A DNA stretch of 64,000 nt from DATKYQ01 sp964640665 (GTDB taxonomy: Bacteria > Myxococcota > B64-G9): NCBI GenBank assembly GCA_964640665.1, contig CAZXHT010000011.1, positions 24,040 to 88,039 of the forward strand, read 5' to 3'. Every line of letters starts with the position of its first letter. Positions within the stretch are counted from its first letter, which is position 1. This document shows, piece by piece, positions 43,513 to 52,217 of the stretch. The notes under the pieces were generated by a model. That model did not search any database and was not told where the DNA came from. It was given only the letters and a program-made list of their open reading frames with translations. The translations under genes were made by a program, and so were the position numbers.

Positions 43513-44073
43513 CTAGAAGAACGCCTGTACGCCCAGGTAGCCGATCGGCAGGTTGAAATAGCTGTTGCCGCCATCTTCCAACGACATGATGTAGTTGACC
43601 TGGATGCCCAGATCGAGAGCCACGTGATCGTTGAGGGGCATCAGCAGGCCGATGGGTGCCATGATGGCCAGTGCCTTCTGGGTGTCTCCCTCATCGGGGA
43701 TCATGAAGTTCATCCCGATGCCGACGCCGAAATGCAGCACGAACGAGGACATCGCCAGGTAGTAGTTCGCGCCTACTCCGAAACCGATGTCCTTGGCGGC
43801 CCCTTCATACTTGTCGCCGAAGCCTACTCCGACCCCCAAGATTCCGCCGATCTCGAGGTTGTCGATGATGAAATAGCCGAAGCTGGGAGCCAAGTTCAGC
43901 TTGTAGCCGGTCACGCTGTCTCCCACGTCGGGCATGGTCATTTCAATGCTGAACGTTCCAACCCCTCCGAGTTGCATGGTGCCGGCCGTGGTCTGCAGTC
44001 CTTCCGCCATGGCAAACGGAGCGAATGACAGCGCGAATGCCAGTACCGTTACCGCCGTGATGAATCTTTTCAT
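43513..44073 (-). CDS. Small outer-membrane beta-barrel protein
   Basis: 186 residues. A signal peptide ends at AMA. The mature part alternates hydrophobic and polar residues (YFIIDNLEIGGILGVGVGFG; VALDLGIQVNYIMS) and ends in a Phe-Phe terminus, the pattern recognised by the BAM machinery. AGGAGG precedes the ATG. It is a stand-alone gene with an AT-rich upstream region. It resembles OmpW/OprF-like 8-stranded barrels in general form only; the ligand is unknown. Confidence 0.8.
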   Translation of the reverse strand: MKRFITAVTVLAFALSFAPFAMAEGLQTTAGTMQLGGVGTFSIEMTMPDVGDSVTGYKLNLAPSFGYFIIDNLEIGGILGVGVGFGDKYEGAAKDIGFGVGANYYLAMSSFVLHFGVGIGMNFMIPDEGDTQKALAIMAPIGLLMPLNDHVALDLGIQVNYIMSLEDGGNSYFNLPIGYLGVQAFF

Positions 44074-44290
44074 TTCTTCCTCCTGTTGGTTGTAAAACTG
44101 CTGGTTTTCGTTACTGCACTGCCGCCTTTCGACCTGATATACGGCTCAAAAATTCATTATTCTTGCCAAGCAAACATCGTGCCACAGATGACCATCGGAG
44201 TAATAAATTATGTTGTAATTACAGAATGTTACAGGGGTAAATTTTTTTTAGATTCTGGTTCGAAATCGGATATGCAAGTGTCCGCACAAT

Positions 44291-45796
44291 GTGTTCGATT
44301 TCGCACACATCCGCAGCGTTTTCATGCTATTATGCCGTCCCGTGAGGCGATTCTCTCACATTCTGGTAGTGGTCGTCTGCATTGGCTTTGGATATGCCCG
44401 GGCCCAAACGCAGCCGATCTCGCGCGATGCGATCATCAACTCGGCCCAAAACGCTGTCGACTATTCATACTGGTGGGGTCACGGTTGCTGGCGCCAGGAT
44501 GGCGCCCAACACGGCTCGTGTTCGGGAAGTTGCCCGGATTGCACTCACACGGGATCCTACGGCGCCGACTGCTCGGGCTTCGCTGCCAAGGTCTGGCAGG
44601 TTCCGGGACCGAGCCCGATCGAGGACGACGCGCATCCTTATTCGACTAACAATTTTCGCAATGAAACAACTCACTGGAGCCAGGTATCCCGGGATGAGGC
44701 CTTGCGGGGCGACTGCTTCGTCTATCGCAACTCGTCGAACACGGCCGGACACATTCTCGTCTTCGAAAGCGGCGACCCCTGGGGCGATCTTTGGACCTAC
44801 GAGGCCAGGGGTTGCTCGTACGGCATCGTCCACAACCTGCGCAGCCTGTCGGCAAGCTATGTGGCCATCCGACGCGAGCAAGTCGACCAGACGCCGCAGA
44901 CCGGAACCATCCGAGGAGTCGTCTACGTCGACCACGGCCAGGGCTCGGCCGACATGAGCGAGCGCATTCCCGGCGCGACCGTAAGCTGCGAAGGTATCGG
45001 CAGCACGACGGCGGCAGACGGCGATGCGGGATGGTCTTTCTCGCTCCCGGCCGGAAGCTACACCATCACCGCCGAGGCCGCGGGATACGATCCTGGCTCG
45101 CGCGAATGCGCTGTCGCGCTCGGGTCCGAGCAGTGGTGTTCGATAGGGCTTTTTCCCGAGGGTCAGCCGAACTGCCGGCCTGCTTGCGAAGACCTCGATT
45201 GCGGGCCGGACCCGCTCTGCGGCGCAAGCTGCGGCGATTGCCCGGACGGCGAGGTCTGCAACATCAATGCCCGCTGTGTACTGGAAGGTGAAACCTGTCA
45301 TCCGGACTGCACAAGCAGCCAGTGCGGGCGCGATCCCGTATGCGGCGATTCCTGTGGCATGTGCCCGCCCGACAAGATTTGCAGTGCCGGACAATGCCAA
45401 CCCATTAGCGCCACGCTCGGCAAGCTGTATGGCTACGTTTTGCTGGTCGATGCCGGCGACCCGGACAACCCCCGCCTGGTAGGCCCGGTCGCGTCCGCCG
45501 CGCTCAAGACCGACAACGGGTTTGCGGTGCGTTCCTTCGAGGACGGCTACTACGAGTTGCAGGTGACTCCCGGCGAGGTGCTTCTGACGGCGACGGCGCC
45601 GGACGGATTGCAAGGCCAGACGACCTGCGATGCCGTGGCCGGAGAGGCGAGCGAGTGTCCCATCTCAATAATTACCCTGGTCGCAGACGACGTCGCGGGC
45701 GGCTGCGGCTGCTCGACTCGGGGCCAAATTCCAGCTACGCTCCTGCCAATAATGGTCACCGGCCTCATCCTGCGACGCCGCAAGAAGATCTGCTGA
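44291..45796 (+). CDS. Secreted NlpC/P60-like protein with CarboxypepD-like domain, Cys-rich repeats and MYXO-CTERM-like tail
   Basis: 501 residues if it starts at the GTG at 44291; an ATG at 44324 is also possible and neither has a strong Shine-Dalgarno. A signal peptide ends near ARAQ. Residues ~45-190 resemble an NlpC/P60-type cysteine peptidase/amidase (SYGADCSGFAAKVW with the catalytic-type Cys, and NTAGHILVFE with His). A carboxypeptidase-regulatory-like domain, two CGxDPxCGxSCGxC repeats and a second beta-sandwich domain follow. The C-terminus has GGCGCS, a hydrophobic span and RRRKK, a MYXO-CTERM-like sorting signal. It probably acts on peptidoglycan or surface peptides. Confidence 0.75.
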   Translation: MFDFAHIRSVFMLLCRPVRRFSHILVVVVCIGFGYARAQTQPISRDAIINSAQNAVDYSYWWGHGCWRQDGAQHGSCSGSCPDCTHTGSYGADCSGFAAKVWQVPGPSPIEDDAHPYSTNNFRNETTHWSQVSRDEALRGDCFVYRNSSNTAGHILVFESGDPWGDLWTYEARGCSYGIVHNLRSLSASYVAIRREQVDQTPQTGTIRGVVYVDHGQGSADMSERIPGATVSCEGIGSTTAADGDAGWSFSLPAGSYTITAEAAGYDPGSRECAVALGSEQWCSIGLFPEGQPNCRPACEDLDCGPDPLCGASCGDCPDGEVCNINARCVLEGETCHPDCTSSQCGRDPVCGDSCGMCPPDKICSAGQCQPISATLGKLYGYVLLVDAGDPDNPRLVGPVASAALKTDNGFAVRSFEDGYYELQVTPGEVLLTATAPDGLQGQTTCDAVAGEASECPISIITLVADDVAGGCGCSTRGQIPATLLPIMVTGLILRRRKKIC

Positions 45797-45806
45797 ACAC
45801 TGAAAC

Positions 45807-46910
45807 TCAGCCGGCCTTCTCGAGAATCTCGATGTATGCCGCAGCATCCATGGGGGGCGTTGCCGCCAGGGCCAGGTTCTCGGCTACGTGGCCGGGTTGC
45901 TTCATGCCGACCAAGGCGCAGGCGAAGCCGGGGGACGAGCGGGTGAACTGCAGCGCCCGCTGGGCGTCGCTCAGATCGTTGCCGAGAGCCCTTACCAGGG
46001 GCGCGGGGATCTTCCCTACTAGCTGAGCCTGGTAGATCGAGGCGCTGGCGATAACGTCGATTCCCATCTGGCGGGCGGCCTCGATGATCGGCACCTGCTC
46101 ATCGCCGGACTGCTGGGTGGCCAAAAGCGCCTCGGGCATGGCCAGGTTGAAGGGCAGTTGCACGAAGCGCAGGTGATCTTCGCGCGCTCCGGCCGCCTCT
46201 TGCGCCAGGGCCTTGCAGTCTGCAAGCTCCATGTGGGCGGGATCGGCCTTGCCTGTGCGGAAGGCGTTCCAGGTGGACAGGCCGTAATACGAGATCTTGC
46301 CCTGGGAAACCGCGGCCTCGAGCACCTCGAATGCCTTGAGCAGGCGTTCTTGGAAGACCGGCGCGACGACAGAACCGAGTTGAGCCTCGGGGTTGTGCAG
46401 GTAGTAGACATCCAGGCACTCGAGACCCAGGTTGGCCAGGCTGCGCTCGAGCTGATCGTAGATGTAGGCCGGGTGCAGGCAGTGTGTGCCGCCTGCCAGG
46501 TCGGATTTCTTGATGCCGAAGTCCTTGCCCCTGATGTATTCATGCTCGAACCAGGCTGCCGGGTCGTCCCGGCAGGGGAGGTAACCGCCCTTGGAGCAGA
46601 CTACAAGCTCGTCCCGGGCGGCGGCTCCGGAGTCGACCAGCCGGCGCAACGCTTTACCCACGGCGCACTCGGCCCGTTCGAAGCGGTAGTTGATGGCCGT
46701 GTCGATCAGGTTGACACCGCCGCGCACGGCGGCTACCAGCGCGTCGATCACCAGGGCGTCTGTCTCGTCGTCGTCCTGGCCGAGATAGGTGCCGATGCCG
46801 ATCGAGCCGATGCTGAGATCTGAGACCTTGCGGAAGTGCTCGGCGGGCACACCCGCACAAAGACGTTTGCAATAACGGTTCGTACCTTCGCTGGTGGCCT
46901 GTCCCTGCAT
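45807..46910 (-). CDS. Aldo/keto reductase family protein
   Basis: 367 residues with the TIM-barrel AKR pattern: LSIGSIGIGTYLG, NLIDTAINYRFERAE (Asp and Tyr of the tetrad), VVCSKGGYLP (Lys) and LDVYYLHNPEAQ (His). A longer insert follows the Lys strand. It is an NAD(P)-dependent oxidoreductase of cytoplasmic carbonyls; the substrate is unknown. It lacks the Cys-rich C-terminal extension seen in some Fe-S AKRs. It is convergent with the MYXO-CTERM-like gene and divergent from the FGE-domain lipoprotein gene. Confidence 0.85.
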   Translation of the reverse strand: MQGQATSEGTNRYCKRLCAGVPAEHFRKVSDLSIGSIGIGTYLGQDDDETDALVIDALVAAVRGGVNLIDTAINYRFERAECAVGKALRRLVDSGAAARDELVVCSKGGYLPCRDDPAAWFEHEYIRGKDFGIKKSDLAGGTHCLHPAYIYDQLERSLANLGLECLDVYYLHNPEAQLGSVVAPVFQERLLKAFEVLEAAVSQGKISYYGLSTWNAFRTGKADPAHMELADCKALAQEAAGAREDHLRFVQLPFNLAMPEALLATQQSGDEQVPIIEAARQMGIDVIASASIYQAQLVGKIPAPLVRALGNDLSDAQRALQFTRSSPGFACALVGMKQPGHVAENLALAATPPMDAAAYIEILEKAG

Positions 46911-47005
46911 GAGCTTGTGCTCCCCCGCGGTTCAGTAGGACGACATTATCACGGTCTTTAGTTGACTCACATCTTTTTCGCGTGGAAAATGGACGAAAAG
47001 GGGAC

Positions 47006-47842
47006 ATGAACGTCATGCGGCTTATGGTAATCATTGCTGGAGCAATAATCTGCTTGGCCGGGTGTTCAAACGACAACGGCTGCAAGAGCGATTCGGATTG
47101 CGATCCCGGCTTCGAGTGTCAGGACAAGATCTGCAAGCAGAAGCCCAACGATGACAAGGGAATGCTGGATGTTCCCGCGGGCAGCTTTATGATGGGTTGC
47201 AACCAGGTCGCAGACACTGAGTGTGACGCGGACGAGTCGCCCTATCACGAGGTGACTTTGTCGGCTTATAAGATTGACGCCCGCGAGGTGAACCAGACGC
47301 AATACCAGGCCTGCGTCGACGCGGGAGGCTGTTTCGCTCCCGGCGCGGACGCGAACTGCGAATGGGATCCGGTTGCCCGGGCCGACTACCCTGTTGTGTG
47401 CGTGACCTGGGAACGGGCCGACGAGTACTGCCGCTGGGCCGGCAAGAGGCTGCCCACGGAGGCAGAGTGGGAGAAGGCAGCTCGCGGGGAGAATGGCCTG
47501 GTGTACCCCTGGGGCGACTCGGCACCGGAGTGCACGCATGTGAACTTTGCAGATTGCAGCACCGGCGGTAGCCAGCCGGTCGGCACCCACCCGGGCGGCA
47601 AGAGCCCCTACGGCGTCGAGGACATGGCCGGCAACGTCTACGAGTGGGTCAACGACTACTATGCCGATGACTACTACGCAACCAGCCCCGCAAACGATCC
47701 GCAAGGGCCGTCATCGGGCGATAACCGCGTCATGCGCGGAGGCGCCTGGGGTTACGATGCCGGTTATCTCAGAACTTCCAACCGTGGCGCCAACCAGCAG
47801 ACGGTATACAGGTTTCCACTGGGCTTCCGCTGCGCCAAATGA
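47006..47842 (+). CDS. Lipoprotein with formylglycine-generating-enzyme-like (sulfatase-modifying factor) domain
   Basis: 278 residues from the ATG at 47006 (AAGGGGAC upstream). The lipobox CLAGC gives a lipidated N-terminus, followed by one Cys-rich module (CKSDSDCDPGFECQ) like that of the protein at 3046-3387. The FGE-sulfatase domain spans ~45-278: VPAGSFMMGC, CVTWERADEYCRWAGKRLP, TEAEWEKAARG, VEDMAGNVYEWVNDYY, RGGAWGYD and the terminal FRCAK. True FGEs have two redox or copper-binding cysteines near the end; these are not clearly present, so this is probably a lectin- or adaptor-like member. Confidence 0.85.
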   Translation: MNVMRLMVIIAGAIICLAGCSNDNGCKSDSDCDPGFECQDKICKQKPNDDKGMLDVPAGSFMMGCNQVADTECDADESPYHEVTLSAYKIDAREVNQTQYQACVDAGGCFAPGADANCEWDPVARADYPVVCVTWERADEYCRWAGKRLPTEAEWEKAARGENGLVYPWGDSAPECTHVNFADCSTGGSQPVGTHPGGKSPYGVEDMAGNVYEWVNDYYADDYYATSPANDPQGPSSGDNRVMRGGAWGYDAGYLRTSNRGANQQTVYRFPLGFRCAK

Positions 47843-47845
47843 CCT

Positions 47846-48010
47846 TCAGGGGCACTGGGGGTAGGGGATGTCCGGGAAGTCTAAGTCGAGATTTTGATCA
47901 ATTCCCCGGGCGGCGAAGGTGTCCTTGATAAGAATTTCGTTCGCTCCGGCGTTCAACTCCTGGTCCGCCTCGATCAGATGTTGCATCAGGTCGCCGGTGT
48001 CGCCGATGCT
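47846..48010 (-). pseudogene. Unidentified C-terminal gene fragment
   Basis: Immediately after the crotonase stop (48024), the minus strand encodes ~50 residues, including GDLMQHLIEADQELNAGANE and DLDFPDIPYPQCP, and then a stop at 47846. Composition looks coding and helical, but no start codon with a Shine-Dalgarno exists and I recognise no family. It is probably the 3' end of a lost gene. Confidence 0.3.
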
Positions 48011-48023
48011 ATCATATCTGCCT

Positions 48024-48803
48024 TCAACGTCCGCTGAAGTTGGGATCGCGTTTTTCGAGGAAGGCCGCGACGCCTTCTTTCTTGTCCTCGGTGGCGCACG
48101 ATAGCGCGTGCAGGTACGACTCGTGAGCCAGGCCTGCCTCCAGCGATCCCTCGGACGCGCGGTAGACGGCCTCTTTGCAATACTGTACGGCCAGGCGCGG
48201 GCGGGCGGCGATCGTCTCGGCCAGCTTGCGGGCCTCGGGCATGACCTGGTCGGGTTCCTCCACCCGGTTGACCAGGCCCATCGCAAGGGCCCGCTCGGCC
48301 GAGACCGGCTCGCCCGTTAAAATCATCTCCATGGCCCGGCCCATGCCGATCAGGCGCGGCAGGCGTTGGGTGCCGCCGGCTCCCGGGGTGATTCCCAGTT
48401 TGACCTCGGGCTGGCCGAGCTTGGCCTTGCTAGAGGCGATGCGCATGCTGCAGGCCATGGCGATCTCCAGACCCGTGCCCAGTGTCCAACCGTTCAGGGC
48501 GGCAATCGAGGGGATCGGCAGCTTCTCGATCCTTGTGTAGACTTCCTGGCGCCGGCGGGTATCCCGGCGTCCCTTGACGAAATCGCGCGCCTCGAGTTCC
48601 TTGATGTCAGCCCCGGCCACGAAGGCCTTCGGGCCGGCCCCGGTAAGGATCAGCACGCGCAGATCGGAGTTGTCTTCGACTTGTCCAAGGGCTGCGTCGA
48701 GTTCGTCGATCGTCGGGCCGTTTATGGCGTTGAGCTTATCTGGCCGGTTGAAAGTCAGCAGGCCTACCGGACCGTCCAGCTCCAGTAAGATATTCTCGAA
48801 CAT
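48024..48803 (-). CDS. Enoyl-CoA hydratase/isomerase (crotonase family)
   Basis: 259 residues from the ATG at 48803. It hydrates 2-enoyl-CoA to (S)-3-hydroxyacyl-CoA. Signatures: FNRPDKLNAI, FVAGADIKEL (oxyanion hole), GTGLEIAMAC and LGQPEVKLGITPGAGGTQRL with the second catalytic Glu. It is the last gene of a four-gene beta-oxidation operon (acyl-CoA dehydrogenase, thiolase, 3-hydroxyacyl-CoA dehydrogenase, crotonase). It follows the dehydrogenase stop by two bases. Crotonyl-CoA hydration is the likely main activity. Confidence 0.92.
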   Translation of the reverse strand: MFENILLELDGPVGLLTFNRPDKLNAINGPTIDELDAALGQVEDNSDLRVLILTGAGPKAFVAGADIKELEARDFVKGRRDTRRRQEVYTRIEKLPIPSIAALNGWTLGTGLEIAMACSMRIASSKAKLGQPEVKLGITPGAGGTQRLPRLIGMGRAMEMILTGEPVSAERALAMGLVNRVEEPDQVMPEARKLAETIAARPRLAVQYCKEAVYRASEGSLEAGLAHESYLHALSCATEDKKEGVAAFLEKRDPNFSGR

Positions 48804-48805
48804 CA

Positions 48806-49663
48806 CTACTTCTCGTAGTCGTAGAAGCCGCAGCCCGATTTCTTGCCCAGGCGCCCCTCGTCGATCATCTTGTCGATAAGCCCCGGATGTTGGTAACGGG
48901 GGTCGTCGAGCACTCGGCGCAAGGTCTGCATCTTGGCCCGGTGCACGTCCAGACCGATCAGGTCGATCAGCTGCAGGGGGCCCATGGGATGGTTGGCGCC
49001 CAGCTTCATGGCCTTGTCGATGTCGGAAGGCGCCGCCACCCCGGCCTCGACCATCCAGGTGGCCTCGTTCAAGAGTTGGCCTAAAGCGCGGCTGACGATG
49101 CCGGCCGGCGCCTCGTTCTTGCAGACGACCGGATCCTTGCCCAGCAGCCCGGCGAACTGCTCGGCCGCGCCAACGGTCTCGGGGGCGGTCTTCTTGCCGG
49201 GCATGATCTCGACCAGCTTCATGATCACCGGCGGATTGAAAAAATGCATCTGGCAGACCAGCTTGGGCCGGCCGCTGGCCTCGGCCAAGTCGCTGATCGA
49301 GAGCGAGGTGGTGTTGGTCAAGATGATCACTCCGGGACGGGCCAGGCTGTTCAGTTCGGCAAAGACCTTCTTCTTGATATCGAGGTTCTCTACCACGCTC
49401 TCGATTATGATGTCGGCATCGGCCGCGGGCGAAAGATCCCCCGCGGTGGCGATGCGCGCGAGGATGGCGCTCTTTTCGTCTTCGCTTACCTTGCCTTTCT
49501 CGACGCGCCGGGCAAGGCCCTTGTCTATTTTCGCCTTGGTCTTGTCGGCCAACTCCAGGCTGATGTCGCTGACGGTAACATCCAGGCCTTGCTGGGAGCA
49601 TAGCTGGGCGATACCGCCACCCATTGTGCCGCCGCCAACCACCAGGACTTTCTTGATTTCCAT
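48806..49663 (-). CDS. 3-hydroxyacyl-CoA (3-hydroxybutyryl-CoA) dehydrogenase
   Basis: 285 residues, typical of the single-domain-pair enzyme that oxidises (S)-3-hydroxybutyryl-CoA with NAD(P)+. Rossmann motif VVGGGTMGGGIAQ at 8-20; NTTSLSISDLAE; catalytic His in CQMHFFNPP; NEAPAGIVSR; and the C-terminal dimerisation region DKAMKLGANHPMGPL. GGAG-type upstream sequence (AAAAGGAGACG) supports the ATG. It sits between thiolase and crotonase genes, as in butyrate- or crotonate-type operons. Confidence 0.93.
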   Translation of the reverse strand: MEIKKVLVVGGGTMGGGIAQLCSQQGLDVTVSDISLELADKTKAKIDKGLARRVEKGKVSEDEKSAILARIATAGDLSPAADADIIIESVVENLDIKKKVFAELNSLARPGVIILTNTTSLSISDLAEASGRPKLVCQMHFFNPPVIMKLVEIMPGKKTAPETVGAAEQFAGLLGKDPVVCKNEAPAGIVSRALGQLLNEATWMVEAGVAAPSDIDKAMKLGANHPMGPLQLIDLIGLDVHRAKMQTLRRVLDDPRYQHPGLIDKMIDEGRLGKKSGCGFYDYEK

Positions 49664-49676
49664 CGTTCGTCTCCTT

Positions 49677-50861
49677 TTAGTTCAGACGTTCCACCACGGC
49701 GGCCACGCCGTTGCCGCCGCCGATGCACAGGCTGACCACGCCTAACTGGACGTCACGTTGCTTCATGGCGTACAGCAGCGTGGTTAAAATCTTCGAACCG
49801 GTCGCCGCCACCGGGTGTCCCAGGGCGATTGCACCGCCGTTGACGTTGACCTTGGAACGATCGAGCCCAAGTTCCATTTCGCAGCCGATGTACTGCGCCG
49901 CGAAGGCCTCGTTGAGTTCGATTAAATCCATGTCGCCAAGTGTCAGGCCGGCATGATCGAGGGCCGCGGGAATGGCCTTGGCCGGAGACATGCCGAAACG
50001 CTTGGGGTCGACTCCGACGAAGGAATAGCCGCGCAGCAGCGCCATCGGCTTTAACCCCAGAGAATTGGCCTTCTCGCGTTCCATCAAGATCTGGGCGGCC
50101 GCTGCGTCGCACAGACCGCAGGCGTTGCCGGCGGTAATGGTGCCGTCCTTCTTGAAAACCGGCTTGAGCTTGGCCATCGACTCCGGGGTGATTCCCGCGC
50201 GGAAGATCTCCTCGCTGTCGAAGACGCTGACCTTGCCTTTCTTGCCCTTGACTTCGATCGGGACGATCTCTTCCTTGAAACGGCCTGCGGCGACGGCGGC
50301 CTCGGTCTTGTTGTGCGACTCGGCTGCGAATTTGTCCTGATCCTCGCGTGGGATCTTTTTCTCTTCGACCAGCCACTCGGTGATGCCGCCCATCAGTTCG
50401 CCGCCCAGCGGGCAGCGAAAGCCGTCCTTGTGCATCAGGTCTTCCAGCTTGCCGTCTCCCATGCGGTAGCCCCAGCGGGCCCGCGGCAGCGAGAAGGGAA
50501 TCTGGTTGGTGCTCTCGGTGCCGCCCACCAGGACGCAGTCGCGGTCGCCGGCCTTGATGGCCTGGGCGCCGAAGATCAGCGCCTGCAGGCTCGATCCGCA
50601 GCGCACGTTGACAGAGACGGCCGGGGCCTCGACCGGGATGCCTCCCATGACCGAGCACAGTCGCGCCGGATTGGGACCCACGCCGGCCTGCCAGGCGTTG
50701 CCGAAGATCGTCTGCTCGACGACATCGGGCGAGATGCCCGAACGCTTGACGACGTCCCGAACAACGGCGGCGCCCATTTCCGGGGCGGTTACGTTTTTCA
50801 ATGAACCGTCGAACTTGCCGCCGGCCGTGCGGTTCGATCCGAGAATGACGACTTCTCTCAT
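49677..50861 (-). CDS. Acetyl-CoA acetyltransferase (thiolase)
   Basis: 394 residues, standard biosynthetic/degradative thiolase length. The catalytic Cys88 is in VRCGSSLQAL, and the His is in ALGHPVAATGS. The second Cys is in LCIGGGNGVA, and NEAFAAQY is present. It cleaves acetoacetyl-CoA with CoA to two acetyl-CoA, or the reverse. AGGAGG-type sequence precedes the ATG. It follows the acyl-CoA dehydrogenase gene by 15 bases. Unlike the SCP-x-like thiolase at 39494, it is a canonical four-residue-site thiolase. Confidence 0.93.
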   Translation of the reverse strand: MREVVILGSNRTAGGKFDGSLKNVTAPEMGAAVVRDVVKRSGISPDVVEQTIFGNAWQAGVGPNPARLCSVMGGIPVEAPAVSVNVRCGSSLQALIFGAQAIKAGDRDCVLVGGTESTNQIPFSLPRARWGYRMGDGKLEDLMHKDGFRCPLGGELMGGITEWLVEEKKIPREDQDKFAAESHNKTEAAVAAGRFKEEIVPIEVKGKKGKVSVFDSEEIFRAGITPESMAKLKPVFKKDGTITAGNACGLCDAAAAQILMEREKANSLGLKPMALLRGYSFVGVDPKRFGMSPAKAIPAALDHAGLTLGDMDLIELNEAFAAQYIGCEMELGLDRSKVNVNGGAIALGHPVAATGSKILTTLLYAMKQRDVQLGVVSLCIGGGNGVAAVVERLN

Positions 50862-50876
50862 GATATCCTCCTGATG

Positions 50877-52034
50877 TTAGCGGTTTGCCTTGCGATATCC
50901 GAGTTGGTCGAGGGCGATGATCATCTTGTGGATGTTGGCGGTGCCCTCGACGATCTGGTACAGAACGGCGTCGCGATAGTAGCGCGCCACCGGGTACTCG
51001 GTGGAATAGCCATAGGCGCCCAGGATCTTCATGGCCGAGTGGGCGCAGAAGGTTACCGTCTCGCCGACGATGTACTTGGCGTAGGACATTTCGAGTGTAT
51101 TTCCGAAATTGCCCTGGTCTTTCTGCCAGGCCGCCTGGTAGGTCAGCAGGCGCGCGCCTTCGATCCTGGCCGCCATCTGGCCGATCATTTCCTGGTTCAT
51201 CTGGAACTTGCCCACCTGCTTGCCGAATTGTTCGCGCTCGTTGCAGTATTTGACGGAGGTATCGAGGCAGGCCTGGGCCAGGCCGACTCCGCCCGAGGCG
51301 CAGCAAAGGCGCGTCTGGTTCAAGGACGAGAAGCAGATCTTGACACCGTCGCCCAGCTTGCCCAGCAGTGCGTCTTTTGGCAGGCGCACGTCCTCGAAGA
51401 AGATCTCGGAGGTCGGCGAGGAGCGAGTGCCGATCTTATCGAGATCGTTGGTCGATATACCGTCCGAGTGCATGTCGACGATGAAAGCGCTCATGCCTTT
51501 GGTACCCGCCTCGCGATCATGATAGGCGTAGACAAGCGCCATGTCGGCGCGTGAGGCATATGAAATCCAATTCTTGCTGCCGTTGAGGATAAAGCCGTCA
51601 CCGTCCGGCTTGACGGTTGTCTTGAGCGCTATGACGTCGGAGCCGGCGTTGGGCTCGGTGATGGCGAAGCAGCCGATTTTCTTGGCCGAGACAATATCGG
51701 GGATCCACTTGCGTTTCTGTTCCTCTGTGCCGTAACGCAGGATGCTCAGCGCGCTGCCGAGGCACTGGGTGTTGAAGGCCACCCGGATGGAGGCCGATCC
51801 TCGTCCGACCTCTTCGCACATAAGTGTCTGGGCCAGCAGGCCGACGTCCGTGCCGCCGTACTCCTCGGGAATGGGCGTGCCGAAATAGCCCAATTCGCCC
51901 ATTTTTTTAATAACTTCGACGGGAAAATAATGTTCCTCATCCCACTTGTCGGCATTGGGAGTAATTTCTTTTTCTGTAAAGTCCCTGGCAGCCTCTTTCA
52001 TTGCCAGAAGTTCGTCATTCAGTCCGAAGTCCAT
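50877..52034 (-). CDS. Acyl-CoA dehydrogenase, possibly a glutaryl-CoA-type enzyme
   Basis: 385 residues. FAD flavoprotein that introduces a 2,3 double bond into acyl-CoA, passing electrons to ETF. Signatures: CFAITEPNAGSDV, WISYASRAD, LGAYGYSTEYPVARYYRDA and the catalytic-type Glu in QIVEGTANIHK. The general sequence style, including the ending ALDQLGYRKANR, recalls anaerobic non-decarboxylating glutaryl-CoA dehydrogenases, but this is from memory. Short-chain acyl-CoA (butyryl-type) activity is equally possible. It heads the minus-strand operon and is divergent from the carboxyltransferase gene. Confidence 0.88.
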   Translation of the reverse strand: MDFGLNDELLAMKEAARDFTEKEITPNADKWDEEHYFPVEVIKKMGELGYFGTPIPEEYGGTDVGLLAQTLMCEEVGRGSASIRVAFNTQCLGSALSILRYGTEEQKRKWIPDIVSAKKIGCFAITEPNAGSDVIALKTTVKPDGDGFILNGSKNWISYASRADMALVYAYHDREAGTKGMSAFIVDMHSDGISTNDLDKIGTRSSPTSEIFFEDVRLPKDALLGKLGDGVKICFSSLNQTRLCCASGGVGLAQACLDTSVKYCNEREQFGKQVGKFQMNQEMIGQMAARIEGARLLTYQAAWQKDQGNFGNTLEMSYAKYIVGETVTFCAHSAMKILGAYGYSTEYPVARYYRDAVLYQIVEGTANIHKMIIALDQLGYRKANR

Positions 52035-52217
52035 GTCGTTGTCCTCTTGTGTTGTTACACATTTCCCATACTACAAGCGCAAGCTAGCATGCCCGCCGGG
52101 CATCAGGCTGTCAAGGGGCGAAAAGCGTAAAACAGGCATTTTTTGGCGGTTGACAAGCAAGTTGGCTCATGCCACGCTCGCAGGCGTTTGGGCACTGTTT
52201 CCAGAGGAGGAATTCAA

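Noticed and set aside
49753..51306. 517-residue minus-strand ORF
   Set aside because: Out-of-frame shadow spanning parts of the thiolase and acyl-CoA dehydrogenase genes.
52150..52178. Promoter for the carboxyltransferase (TTGACA at 52150)
   Set aside because: The -35 is perfect but no acceptable -10 lies at 16-18 bases.
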